Below are positions 43,704 through 56,515 of a stretch of DNA of 64,000 bases, in pieces. This DNA is from Ahaetulla prasina (Eukaryota > Chordata > Lepidosauria > Squamata > Colubridae). Position numbers and translations under genes: made by a program. Location of the stretch: assembly GCF_028640845.1 (NCBI RefSeq), contig NC_080546.1, positions 55,811,409 to 55,875,408 of the forward strand, in the 5' to 3' direction. The notes below the pieces were generated by a model. It was not told where the DNA came from, made no database searches, and was given only the letters and a program-made list of their open reading frames with translations. Position 1 is the first letter of the stretch; each line of letters opens with the position of its first letter.

Positions 43704-46700
43704 TAGTAGAAAAATATTCCCTGTACTTTTATCCTATTTCTTTTAATATGTTCATAATACTCTCTAATAATCTAGAAAGACATTTTGGTGGATGTAAAGT
43801 CTATTATGAAATCAATTATTTCACTCTTCCTTCATTTTGTTCCTTTATAATAGCTATTGATGAGACTGTCTTCAATAAAATGTGTGAGGATGTATCCTTT
43901 CTCCTGAAATTTGATCTTCCTTTTTTTCTTCTGACAAAAAGATAATATAAACAGGTATATGTCAAGAAACACAGCTGTAGGGGGTGTAAATTTAAAATGC
44001 TCTTATAAGGAAAGAAGATAAGTTTAATTAGGTCTCTAAATGTGGACAATGAGAATATATAATCACAAAAAATCATGTACAATTCTTTGTATTAAAATGC
44101 TACTCAATAGACCATTATGTGGATATTGGTTAGGGTGTGAGACAAAAAGATGCTCCATTCTCCATGCAAGGAACTTGGTGGAAACCTTACTTAAATAATT
44201 ATGAATTAGTTTCATAATTGATTGGGGAAATGTGGTACATCTGGCTTCATGACTTCTTTAGATGTACATAATATTTAATAAATTATGAATGGACTCAATA
44301 TCTTCATAAATAAAATATGAGTGGTTGTTCTTATGATAAATGCAGTTCTTATGATAAATGCAGTGCTATCAGAATCAGTTAATAACATTTTGCCCAGATT
44401 TGAGAAGAAAATTAAAATTGTTATACCTAAGTAGGTGATGATATTGGGTAAGTGCAATATTAAGGAGTGTTAAGAAAGAAATCTTTTTAAATGGCTGTTG
44501 TTTATTAATCTATATTTTATCTGCTTAAAAAGAGTACATTTCTGTTATACTGTCTGTCACACTGTATTTTTTCCTATATCAGTTATAATGTTTATGGAAA
44601 TCACTACTATTCTGTATATACAGTATGTTTGTGCTTTATCATGTTTTTCATGCAATATTTGTCTGAAACTTAAGAAATAATAAATTCCATTTATAGCGGC
44701 AGAGAAAAGTTGTTAATCTATATTAGTTCACTGAAATGGAAATCTACTGCTTTTAATTATAAAACCAAACAATGACTGTGGAATAAACCTAATTTTATGA
44801 ATTTAAAAAGATCATGTATATCTTATTAGAATTCTTAAGTATTATATCTATCCCAGTGTTATAACTATCCAAATGTTAGGCGATAATCTAATAATATTTT
44901 TATGAATCTTAGAACAGAATGCTGATGAAAGAAATTAATTCACTATACAAATGATATTTAATACAAACCAACTAAAACAATTTTAAAAATTACGTGTTCC
45001 TCTGGGCCATAGCATAAGTATTATTCTTAAAATCTGGTTCAGAAATACATTACAGAAATTAAGACATCATTATGGGAATTTAGTGGTATTGGATTTATGG
45101 AAAAAGCTGCCAAAATGTCATCTCCTTAAGGTGCTTTAATATAAGTTATTTCTTGTCATTTTTAAAGTATTTTTGCAGAAACAATTTTCAGGAATACTTT
45201 TGTGGGTACATCTCTAAATAGAAAATGTTTTGTGAATTTAACAATATTTCTCTTTTTCAAACCTCTGGTCTCATCGCTGGATTTCATAAGGAATGGATAG
45301 TTCACGCCATGTAAGCCTAATATACATATAGGTATTAGATGATTTAGATTATAGTCTGAACATTATTGTTAAAGGATTGTGTTTTGAAAATTTAATTTAT
45401 CATTTCTTGGTAGCTATCAGTGCAGTGGATTTTTAAAATTTGGGTTACAGAAGTGTCTAATATTGTAAATGTGCAATCTCCCTGGTTGCCTGCATCTCTT
45501 GATCTAACAAAGATCCATATCCGTGATCTCTCCCCTGAATTTTTAATGAAAAGCAAAATCTGGAGATACTTCAATCTGTGCTGTGTTAGCTGCTGCATTT
45601 TTAAACCACTTGCAGCCAGTTAGATGTAAAAGAATGTACTTTTGATTTTTCTTAGAAGAAAATAAAAAGTTGGTAAAATTCTGATTGATGTAAGTCAAGG
45701 TTCTGGAACTTATGTTAATTTTGAGGTAGCAAAATTCTCATCTTTTCTTATACATGCACTACCCTATCAGAAGTCAACTTTCTTAACTTTTTGCACTATA
45801 CTGAATTTTAAGAGAAGGAGTCATAAAAGGAATCTTTAAAAAAAAATTACCATGAAAGTAACTCTCACTCAGTCACTACCTTTAGACAGTTCATTCATTC
45901 AAAAAACACATTCACAGTGCTCTAAATATGAAGTAGGAAGACAAAAGCTTATTTTTCCAAGAGAAAAAAAAAACTTTAAGTGAACTAAAGACTAAATTTC
46001 TGCATGAAGTACTAGAAATTTGAAGAATATGACTTTTTTTCTTGCTTCGAGTTTTTTTAAAAAAACTATCAAATTAAATTATTATAACAAAAATAAATTT
46101 GAAACATTTTTTCATAAAACTTTCCAGAACAGAATTCATATGATCATATAAGTCTGAAAAAAATAAGTTCTCTTATTAAGTATTCCAACTTCTTTTACTT
46201 ATGTGGGAAGCTTACAAATTAGGGAGATATTCTACAATATACTGTATGCAAATGCATTTTTCTGGTCATTTCTGGTGTTCCACATCAATTTCAAGCACCC
46301 GAACTGGTGTTAATAAACAAAATTAAAGTCATTCAAAAAGCAATCTACAAACCAAGATTGCCTTTATCTAGCAACAGCACAGAGGAATTCAAAAATTCTT
46401 ATATAAAAATGATTGAATGGGATTTGTGGGAGTATTTGGCATGTTCTTAAAAAGACCTCAATATTTATAGGTCCAATTAAAATGAGCAACATTTTCATCT
46501 AATGAATCATATTACCTGCAGCATCTGAGCTTCATGTATTTTTATAAGCTATTCACTACAGTGCTGAAAGCTGTTCTCATCTGTAGAGCAATATCGGATT
46601 TCCTGATTCTGATTTAATGTAAGATTTAAGTGCCATGTGTTTCACAGTTCATAATTGTTTATTATAAACAAAACAAACCACAATAATTGGATGCACTGTA

Positions 46701-47424
46701 ATACTTATGAGAAAAAACATTTCGAACGCAAAACAGTTATGAATATGGTGATACTATTTAATTCAGATTTGATTACACAAGAGGGTTAAGTAGATTTCCT
46801 TTCAGAATTGCATTGAGTTTAAATACATCTTTGATATACCTTGGGTTTGAATGTTTATATTTCTAACGAATCAATGAGTGATTAATAGGCCTGCCCAAGA
46901 ATTTTCTTAGTTCTGTTCATCCCTCAATATACTACCTATTTTCTGTTGCCCTGCCATTCCATAAGGCCTCACGTCTGCTCTATCTAAAAATGTCAGATAC
47001 TTTCATGATTCTCAAGATTATTCTCCTATGATTCTCAACGGATAGGATTTGTAATTCCTTGAAAAAGTGAGCTAGACTATAATAACTCAAGCAAATAATT
47101 TTCATTTGATTGATTCCATATTCCACATTGTTTATACAGTTAAATTCCCATTTGCCTCATGCCTTGTAAATCACCAACACTGTGATAACTACGCACCTTT
47201 TTTAGCCTTATTGTGTAATTGATAGTGCATGTAAAGTCCCTTGCCTTATCACATAGTTTCTGGCTACTATATAAAAATTTAATAGAATAATAGTATTAGA
47301 AATAGCATTTTTGATCCTGGGAAAAAGGACAACCAGGACATCATCTTCAAGCATCTGGAAAATATAACTGAATCTTATGAATCCATCTGTTCCCACTCTG
47401 AATCTTCCTTTGATTTTTTTAATT
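43704..47424. other. Unassigned AT-rich sequence
   Basis: About 3.7 kb with no recognisable gene. A 19-bp direct repeat lies at 44327-44364. Confidence 0.55.
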
Positions 47425-48170
47425 TTTCATATTTTTGAACTGCCCATCTATCTCAGAAAGGAACTATGGCTGGTGTACAATATTAAAGGGACATGAAGTC
47501 AGAACAGCAGTATATACCTGTAGAACTCCATAAATACTGAATACAACAAAAATCCCTGCATGGATTGACCCTGTGTCTATGTAGAACAGATGGGAAGGAA
47601 GCTAACCAACCAACCAGATTGCAAGCAAGCAGTTAGATGAGGAAATCCAAATTCATTGGTAGCCTCACATTGCAATGAACAAGGGTGTACATTCAGTTTT
47701 GCAGCTACTAAGATTGTTGGTAAACCAGGCAAAAATAGCCAGAGAAATGATTGAAGCCTGCACAGTGGGCTCCTTGTCAGTCAAGAGCAGTGCTGATTTA
47801 CTACCAGTTTATCAGGTACTTAGGCACCAAGGATGCAGCAGCACAAGGAAACAACAACCAATGACTTAATAGCCAGCCATCAACATCCCATTTAACAACT
47901 ATATGTTACACACAACCAGGTTCCACAAATACTATGCATAGAACATATATTCTGAGACAGAGAAGTTCCATGAGAATGAATCCAGAATGAAACTGAAAAC
48001 TTAGAAGACTAAACCTCTGGTTCCAGTGACCAACTCAGATTGGATCCTGCAACATTATCCTGGAACACATATATTTGCTTTCATTTGTAATGTATTTATT
48101 CATTGTTTTTAGCCTTGTTGTATGCTGCCCAGAATTGCTTTTGATGAGATAAGCAGCAGTATAAATTACA
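47425..48170. mobile_element. Possible LINE tails in inverted order
   Basis: 48090-48165 (ttgtatgctgcccagaat and agcagtataaat) looks like a plus-strand L2-type LINE 3' tail. 47430-47475 (ctgcccatctatctcagaaa) looks like the same kind of tail on the minus strand. The sequence between is not recognised. Weak similarity only. Confidence 0.3.
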
Positions 48171-48902
48171 TAACTTACATTCATCCAACATCTCTTACAT
48201 AGAAGCAGATATAATCTTAATGTTCACTTTCTAATAACCAAGATCTCTGTGTTTTCAATATAGTCTATAAAAGAGAGATATATGAATTGTTAAAGAATTG
48301 TTATTAAGTAGTTTATGTCTAACAAGTCAATTAGCTTATATCTTGGGTAAAGGGGGAAACAGTGCCATGACAACTTTATACATAATTATATAATTGGCAT
48401 TTAAATTGTAGTGATCTGAACTCTATCAGTTAAAAGTAAATCCTAAACCATATCTCAAAAGAAAAGAAGTAGAAAACAGCATTGATATTTCAACTGATCG
48501 ATTGATTTTCAAATATGTTTTATTTTTTAAAGTGTTTCCAGTTTTGATGGATTCTTGTCAAGATAATTAAAGCAAAATTTTAAAAAAATTAATTAAAACA
48601 GAGATAAATCTTCATGTTAAAAAGGTTTTTTTTGCCTACATCACTTCATTTTCATCTTTTTCATTTGTCACTGACAACAGCTGGTGAGCTGCAATATTTT
48701 TCAGGTTAAAATGAGAGGATTGGCAACAGTGATTAATAGGTTTTGGATTATATGACTGTATATTATTTACTTTGAGTGGCACAGAAATCTTCTGTATTAT
48801 ATTGGATATGAAATTCCTGCCTGTAATTCTTCCACTATCATTATAACACATTGGCTTCACACATTCACAAAAACAATTGATTCATTAACAAATGAACAAA
48901 TG
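48171..48902. other. Unassigned AT-rich sequence
   Basis: No gene or repeat recognised. Confidence 0.55.
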
Positions 48903-49195
48903 AAGGGCTGGGAAAGTGGCTCAGGCTGCTAATGCAGTCTGTTATTAACACATAGCTGCCTGCAATTACAATTACTGCAGGCTCGAGTCCCACCAGGCCC
49001 AAGGTTGATTCAGCCTTCCATCCTTTATAAGGTAGGTAAAATGAGGACCCAGATTGTTGGGGGGGCAATAAGTTGACTTTATATATAAATATACAAATAG
49101 GATGAGACTATTGCCTTACACAATGTAAGCTGCCCTGAGTCTTCGAAGAAGGACGGGATATAAATTCAAACAAAAATATAAAAAAATAAAGATAC
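48903..49195 (+). mobile_element. tRNA-derived squamate-type SINE with LINE-like tail
   Basis: Same family as 15766-16022: gtggctcaggctgctaatgc, gctcgagtccc as B-box-like, taaaatgaggacccag, gatgagactattgccttaca and a tail with ctgccctgagtcttcg and gggatataaat. Ends in an A-rich run. Confidence 0.85.
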
Positions 49196-49364
49196 ATGGA
49201 ATCTTTTCTATTGTTATATATATCAAAGCAGAATATTAATGCAAGATTAATTGAAATATAAATTTCAATGCTTATCAAGGAAAATTTTAAAACAAAAGAC
49301 TTCTGAAAAAAATGGCTTGGAGAAGATGTTTAATTCCTTATGTTATATGGCATATATTAGGGTA

Positions 49365-49752
49365 TTGAAGGCTAAAACATGAAGAACAGTTGCCAGGATT
49401 GGGTATGTCTACCTCAATGAAAAGAAGGACTAGGGGTGACATGAAAGCAGTGTTTCAATATCTAAAGAAGAGGGGGTCAACCTATTCTCTAAAGCACATA
49501 AAGGCAGGACAAGAAGCAATGGGTAGAAACTAATGAAGCAACCTAGAACGAAGGAAAAATTATCTGACAATTACAACAATTAATTAGTAGAACAACATGT
49601 TTCCATAAGTTGTGGGTGCTCTGACACTGAAGATTTTAAATAAGAAATTGGACAACTATTTTTTCTGAAATGGTATAGTTGATTGGATATTGAGCAGGTG
49701 GTTAGACTAGAAGACCTCCAAGATCCCTTCCAGTTCTGTTATTCTGTTATAT
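49365..49752 (+). mobile_element. CR1 3' fragment, short and old
   Basis: Parallels 8255-8645 of the large CR1 (gaactgggtatgtct, gcaatgggtggaaact-like and ggttagactagaagacc) with many substitutions. Ends in a ttctgttat-type tail. No open frame. Confidence 0.85.
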
Positions 49753-49839
49753 ATACTAATCCAAAGCTCCAAATCCAATACAAAGGTTAAATACGTAACA
49801 AAACCTTGATATAATTATACCTGTAAGTATATATATAAA

Positions 49840-50182
49840 AAGGTAAAGGTTCCCCTCGCACATATGTGCTAGTCATTGCTGACTCTAGGGGGCAGTGTTC
49901 ATCTCCGTTTCAAAGACGAAGAGCCAGCGCTGTCTGAAGACGTCTCTGTGGTCATGTGGCCGGCATGACTCAATGCCAAAGGCTCAGCGCTGTTACCTTC
50001 CCACCAAAGGTGGTCCCTATTTTTTCTACTTGCATTTTTACGTGCTTTCAAAACTGCTAGGTTGGCAGAAGCTGGACAAGTAACGGGAGCTCACCCCGTT
50101 ACACGGCAGCACCACTAGGGATTTGAACCGCCGAGCTTCCGATCTTTCGATCGACAAGCTCAACGTCCTAGCCCCTGAGCCA

Positions 50183-50185
<3 letters not shown>
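49840..50185 (-). mobile_element. tRNA-derived SINE (about 345 bp), minus strand
   Basis: Reverse complement of the family at 28388-28742 and better preserved. The B box reads ggttcaaatcc on the minus strand (plus 50119-50129), and the A-box-like ggtggctcaggggctagg is near 50165-50182. The 3' end is at 49840 (aggtaaaggt on the plus strand). A (GT)n run abuts its 5' end. Confidence 0.88.

Positions 50186-50217
<32 letters not shown>
50184..50217 (+). repeat. (GT)n microsatellite
   Basis: About 16 perfect GT units adjoining the 5' end of the SINE. Confidence 0.95.
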
Positions 50218-50219
<2 letters not shown>

Positions 50220-52404
50220 AAGCATATTTAAAACATATATTTAAATATTATTTGGTTAATATATATAAACCAACAGCAGATTTTCTTCCCAGATTCCATA
50301 TGACTCTGATTTTGTTTGAATGAAGAAATCATAAAGTTTATTCAGCCTAACACCAGATTTATCTTTAGAAAGACTGCCAAAGAGATCAAGTGCTAACAAA
50401 AATATCCCTATGTCATCCAAGTATGGCATGTAAATTTAGACTAAGTTAATGGTATTTTGTTAGGTAGCTCTCTATGGCGGCCTTCTTTCCTGAGAATAAT
50501 GGCTAGAATTTTCCAGTTAACTCTTCTAAGTGAAATATTTCAGACAGCAAAGTTTAGTTATGCCCCCTGTCTTGGAGAACGTGAGTAAACTTTGCACAAT
50601 TTGATAAAAACAAAGACTAAAATATTTCCTACATCAGTTGTTTCCACACAGCAAGAATTAATTTCTCAGTGAGAATCATCTTTCAAGTAACTTTTAATGC
50701 AAATTTGAATCAAATGTGTTCGATATTTGTTTTTTATTTTATTCATTATCCTTAATAAATAAATGAGATTGATACTTATGGCTATTTCTGGCTTCTTTAT
50801 GATATAAAAATTGCTGAAACAAATCAAATGCTTTTTCCTAGTATGATACATTGCTCTCTTTTGTTCATACATATAACATTTTCAATAATTGCTATTTACT
50901 TGGTTTTCTATTCATGTGGGTACAATTTACTCCACCAAGTCTATAATTGACTAAAGCATATATAAGACTATAACTCTTTTTGACACAGGTTTAAATCACT
51001 TTATGGTTTTTTGACAAGTATTTATAAAATATCTTAGGAAAAAGAGATCTGTGAATATTTTTCAATAGTTTCATATATTGAACATAAAACAAATGAGTGT
51101 GATTTTTCTTCAACAGGCTCAGAATAATAAGAATTCCATATAAATCTGTATAAGAGAGCAAGAAATGATAAAAATCTTTCCCAAACAGAACACAATATTT
51201 AAAAGAAAGACTATTATTGGCTGCAACCTGACAAAAATATCCTTAAAACTTAGGATATTTATAAAAGGAATATTGAACTAGATAGGGAACAAGCCTCACA
51301 TGGTACAGGATGTTCTAATAATCAAAAACATTTGATACAGCTTGTGGATGTCAAAGCTTTTTCCATTCTTTAAAAAGACAAATTTTTTGGAGAGAAAGAA
51401 GAGGATGACATTATTTGTTTCCATGTCTCATTCTATTTTCACATTTTCCTTAAGCTCCAGCTAGATTTTCAGGGGGTATAAGATCTAAGGTAAAGGATTA
51501 ATTTTCAAAGTCCATCATTGTCCCTTCCTTGCTTGCCCACTCCTGAAAGTCTGAATCTTCATAATTTAAGAGGCATTTCTTTTTTAAAAAACTTATTAAA
51601 TAAGAAGATAAAAATGCAAAAGGAAGAAAAAGCTAGTTTGCTAGAGAGAAAGAAAGACACAGGTGTAAAGAAAACAGAAAGAAAAAAATGTAATTTTTTT
51701 CACTGAAGTACAAAAAAGAAAAGAAATCGCAACATCAACTTTTTGTTTTACATTTCAAAACATTTCCCACCATTTTTTATGATAATAAAATCATTCAAAT
51801 CATCAAAACCTTAAATTTAAGTTTCAAGGTTTTCAGTTTAGAACAAAAAGTTCAGAAACAGTTTCCAAGTAGAAACAAAACTAGACATTTATTTCTTTAA
51901 TGAAAACAGTCAATTTTTCCATCTCGCCAACTCCATTACCTTTGTCATCCAGTCTCCCATTGAGGAAATGAATGTCCCTATCTATGTTTTTTTCTTATTG
52001 TCAACATGTATAGTAACAACGTTCCAAATTTTCTTCCAAGCTTTTTGTGCATGAAACCTGAAAGAAAAGCTTATGAATTAAGATAAAAAAACTGGTCTCA
52101 ATATTTCTCTGTTTGAAGAAAAAACTTTCTAATTGTGTAATTTTACTTCATGCATTTGATAGTTTGATAATTAAAAATATAAAGCTAAATTAAAAGTACT
52201 TGGTTTTGTCAACATCTGTTCCATAAACAGATGTTATCCCTTTGGTCCAGCTACAGGGTTACACAAAAATGCTAACAGCTGATAGGGATGTCAATAAGGT
52301 CTTAATTTCTACTATGAACTTCTAAAATTTACATTTGTCATTATTAAGTTATATTATATGATATATAATTTAAGCTAATATATGATAATATATGTAATAT
52401 ATAC
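50218..52404. other. Unassigned AT-rich sequence, possible L1 3' UTR relic at 51720-52070
   Basis: ttttccatctcgccaactcc near 51913 loosely resembles the minus-strand L1 sequence at 53799 (tttgccatctcagccaaatt), so an old minus-strand L1 end may lie here. Nothing else recognised. Confidence 0.35.
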
Positions 52405-52412
52405 CTTTTAAC

Positions 52413-52550
52413 TAGTGGTGGGATTCAAATAATTTAACAAGCGGTTCTCTGCCCTAATGATTTCTTCCAACAACCAGTTCACCAAACTGCTCAGAAAGTT
52501 AACAACCGGTTCTCCCGAAGTGGTGCGAACTGGCTGAATCCCATAAACTC
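52413..52550. mobile_element. Internally deleted miniature hAT element
   Basis: In reverse orientation it matches both ends of 40191-40551 (agaaccggttgttaacttt and attagggcagagaacc) but lacks about 220 bp of the interior. One end is tagtggtgggattcaa, the other is degraded (gaatcccata). The target duplication is not clear. Confidence 0.7.
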
Positions 52551-53446
52551 TGTTTAAAGGGATAAACAATGGGTAAAACCTATGAGTAAAAAACATGCAT
52601 AATCGTTGTGTTATTTAGCACACTGTGCTAACTTGTGTTTATATATGATTAGTCAATTATTTTTCAATTTAATATTTTTAAAGTTTTATGTCCATGAAGA
52701 ATGTGTAATATTCCTTTTCCTTCTTGAAATTGTTTTGGAGAAGCAACGTGAAAGAAAGTGATTTTTTTATGATTGGAGACAGTAACTGCATATATGACAC
52801 AGTTCATTGTGGAAATGCATATTTTATAGGTTCCTATGGACAAGTGAAAGCTAAAATAGTATGTTAAGATTTTTAGAAATGTTTTCCTACTTTGGGTAAG
52901 AGGTTTCATTTTTTTAAAGTGTGGATAGTTCAGTTACTATAATTAATTAGCTGATTTTGTTTCAAATTACATATTTAAAAGTTTAAATCAAGTACTATAT
53001 TTCTCCACAGTGGTTTTAAAAATAGTTGAGTTTTGCTGAAGGTCTATAATAATGGTACAGTTTACGATTTTGAGTAGAAAGCCTATGGGAAAATACCTAA
53101 TGGTAGTAATTATACAACATGCAGCAGATAAAAGTTCAACAACATAAATATTGACAGCAATTAGTGAAGAATTAAATGCACAATTTAAAAGGTAAGTGCC
53201 ATTTGAGAATTAAATACTTCAGCAGAAATATTGTTTGGACGGAACAATATTCCACAAAGTATCCAAGATCATAAATGCATTAATTCTAAAAGTCTTTGAT
53301 CAGACAGAAGATATAATGTTTAGATTATTCCCAACTGACCTGGGAACATTTAAGCAGAAATGCAAATATTACAAATAAAAGATGCCAGCTGAAGCAAAAA
53401 AAAAACAACATAGAAGAAAGAAAAGAAAATTCTGGCAATCAGAAAG
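52551..53446. other. Unassigned AT-rich sequence
   Basis: No gene or repeat recognised. Confidence 0.55.
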
Positions 53447-55030
53447 AATGAATATTTTTTTTATTGAAAAAGTTTTACAAAGCTTTTCCCCCCCTTTCCC
53501 CCCTCCCCCCCACCCCCGCTCCCTTCACAAACCCCCCTCCCCCCGTACTTCCCGGAACAAACACAAGGTATAGTTAAAAATAAAACAAACATATGCTAAA
53601 AAAATTCCATCCTAACTCAATTATATTCCTACAATTCCCATCAATTCCTAACCTCCCCCAAAACAATCAGAAATAATACATCCTAATCATTCAAAGGCAG
53701 TCTGATAACTCTTAGTCTGATATCTACTTTGAATATATTCAATCCATTTTTTCAATTCATTTAAGTATCTTTCTTGTGTATTGTCTTTCAAAAAGGCTGA
53801 GATTTTTGCCATCTCAGCCAAATTGGCAACTTTCAATATCCATTCTTCTATTGTGGGTACTTCTTTTTTCTTCCAATACTGTCCTATCAGTAATCTTGCC
53901 GCTGTTACTAGATTTAAAATCAGTTTAGTCTCAATTACTGTAGAATCTGTAATAATTCCCAGCAGAAAAAATTGCGGCAGGAACGTTATCTTCTTTTTTA
54001 GAACATTAAAATTTAGAACATTAGAACATTAAAATCCACCAAATTTTTATCCAAAAAGCCTTAGTATTCTTACAAGTCTACCAAATATGAAAATATGTAG
54101 CATCATCACAATTACATCTCCAACATTTTGCTTGCATATCTGGATACATACACGATAATTTCTTAGGATGTAAATGCCATCTATAAAACATTTTATAAAA
54201 ATTTTCTCTTAAATTCTGTGCCTGCGTAAATTTAACATTTCTAACCCAAATTTTTTCCCAAGTTTCCAATAATATTGGCTCCTGAAAATTTTGTGCCCAC
54301 TTTATCATACAGTCCTTTACCAAGTCCCTTTCAGAATCTATTTCAAGTAACACATTATACAATCTCTTTATATGCTCCTGAGATTGATTTCTAATTTGCT
54401 TTACCAAATTTTCCTCATTCTGGATTATACCAATTTTCTGATCTTCGTTCCATCTAGCACGTAGTTGCCCATATTGAAACCAGGTACAATTTTTCCCGTC
54501 TTCTTTTAATACGTGCAAAGATTTTAATTGCAAACTACCTCTTTCAGTATATAAACGATCTTTATATGTAATCATTTCCTGATTCTGTTCTAAATTTATA
54601 TTCTCTATTGTATGTCTAGGGCTTGCCCACTTAGGAACCTTATAATTTAATTTATAAAAGTATTTCTTCCAGACACACAAGAGAGCAATTCTTAACACAT
54701 GATTCTTAAAGGCCTTATCCACTTTTTTATCATAAATTAAATATGCATGCCATCCATATAGCAAGTCATAACCTTCTATATTCAGAATTCTTTCCTCCGT
54801 TAAATTAAACCAATCACTTATTACAAAGAGAGCAGCTGCTTCATAATATAATTTAAAATTGGGCATTTTTAAATCTCCCCTTTCCCGGGAATCTTGAATT
54901 ATTTTCATTTTAACCCTCGCTTTTTTACCTTCCCATATAAATTTGTTAATTCCAGTCTGCCATTCCTCCAGATTCTTATCTTTCTTAATTATTGGTATCA
55001 TCTGAAAGAGGAAAGAAATAATGAATATTT
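53447..55030 (-). mobile_element. L1 LINE, 5' truncated, with target-site duplications
   Basis: Element 53458-55019, flanked by aatgaatattt at 53447-53457 and 55020-55030 (perfect 11-bp duplication). On the minus strand: ORF2 C-terminal third, a G-rich 3' UTR (53487-53553), aataaa and a short A-run. Truncation and the duplication are the marks of target-primed reverse transcription. Confidence 0.9.
53710..55019 (-). pseudogene. L1 ORF2, C-terminal part
   Basis: The minus-strand frame 55018-54078 is open for about 313 codons: ISFLFQMIPIIKKD, INKFIWEGKKARVKM, PNFKLYYEAAALFVISDW, FYKMFYRWHLHPKKL and CWRCNCDDATYFHIW (Cys-rich C-terminal motif). A TAG where TGG is expected (54078-54080) interrupts it. 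The reading continues to about 53710 with NLAEMAKISAFLKD and KWIEYIQSRYQ, crossing a small aatgttcta triplication near 54000-54032 that adds further stops. Upstream EN and RT core are absent by truncation. Confidence 0.85.
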
Positions 55031-55574
55031 GAATGCCATACTATTCTTTATAAATGCAGGTCTTGGATCATGCTTTGTCCACCAGCATTTAACCCCTGAT
55101 TATCAGAGTCCAGATAAGATGGATGGAATGGATGACTATGGTATGGATGACTATGGTATGCCTTACCAATTATTTTGGTAATGGATGACTATGGTATGCC
55201 TTACCAATTATTTTATAATATATTGAAATCTGGTAAGAGATTTCGAGGTTGGTCATGCAAGCACCACAAAGACACTATGAAAGAAACCTTATGCCACTGT
55301 GACAATCCACAGATTTCCCATGAGAAGCTATTAGTTCTTTTTAATTAATTCCAAAATTTTATTGTAAATTTTCAATATTCCAAATTTATTTGAACCCTTA
55401 AGGTATTTATAACTTTCTAAGAACAAAATGTTAGCTAGCTTTCTGCTGCATATTTCAACTTCTTTAAATTCTTAAGCTTCTTAATTAAAATGTTCTTTTC
55501 TTCAGGATTGAAGGCAAACTCACCCGGCATTTTCAAAGCTCTCTAATAGCTTAAAAGTAGTCAATAACCAATTT
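55031..55574. other. Unassigned sequence with a small tandem duplication
   Basis: 55124-55215 repeats ggatgactatggtatg three times and cttaccaattattttg twice. Otherwise nothing recognised. Confidence 0.6.
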
Positions 55575-55778
55575 CTAAAAGTGATTAGAAATTGAGGCTA
55601 GTGAACTTAATGTCTTATAAAAGATGACAAGCATAGTTGTGATCAAGATGGCTATTCCCATTGCCTCTCACACCTCACACTTTTGGGTCTGGGAGGTAAT
55701 GGGAATAGCCATCTTGCTCACAACTATGGTTGGTTCCTTTTATAAGAGACTAAGTTCACTAACCTCACTTTTATGCAG
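55575..55778. repeat. ~200-bp near-perfect inverted repeat (hairpin)
   Basis: 55575-55666 pairs with 55688-55778 around a ~22-bp loop. The inner 34 bp of each arm (agatggctattcccatt and its complement) are almost perfect; outer blocks gtgaactta and cttataaaag also pair. No terminal duplication or coding frame. Could be a foldback element or the product of a palindromic duplication. Confidence 0.85.
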
Positions 55779-56447
55779 GCCAAGAATAAATCCTATATAT
55801 ATTATTATGGGTGGAATTATAATTCTTCCTCATTTTCTCTTCATTGATGAATGGTTTCCATATACCATACGATGTTTGGAGCAATCATAAAGAATATGAA
55901 GGCTTCATGGAAGGTGGCTGGCAGGAGGGCTTCTTGGGGAAGAATATAGACTTAAGAAATATCTGATAAAGCAGATCCAATAACCATGGCAAAAATGAAG
56001 GAATCAGTGAGTAGAAAGTGAGGTGAGAAAACTTAGTGTTTCTAAAACTAAGGAATCTTTCTAGATAAGAAAAGAATGAAGTTTGCCAACATGTGCTCTT
56101 GATGACTGTTCCCTGTGCAGAGACCACAGGACAGTGGTTTCTCACACTTGTCATATAGCTGACTAATCCTTTCAATCCAGAAGCATCTGAAGCATAATGA
56201 GGTGTTCATTCCCACTTATGCATTTATTTAAATAGATACTTTAATTGTAACATGGCAAGGCAAAACTATTTAATTAATTAATTTCTTTAATAGTGACTCT
56301 GGCAGCATAAAAGAAAGCTAAAATTTAATTAACAATTATTGTAATTATTGAAAACATTAATAACTATAAAAACAAAGGTAAGACAAAAAGTAATAGGCTA
56401 AGGGGTGCTGATAATAACAAAGATTCTTATCTTATAACCTAATAAAA

Positions 56448-56451
<4 letters not shown>
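55779..56451. other. Unassigned AT-rich sequence
   Basis: No gene or repeat recognised. Confidence 0.55.

Positions 56452-56513
<62 letters not shown>
56452..56513 (+). repeat. (AAT)n microsatellite
   Basis: About 20 units with one aat to agt change, at the 5' edge of the R4-like LINE fragment. Confidence 0.95.
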
Positions 56514-56514
<1 letters not shown>

Positions 56515-56515
<1 letters not shown>

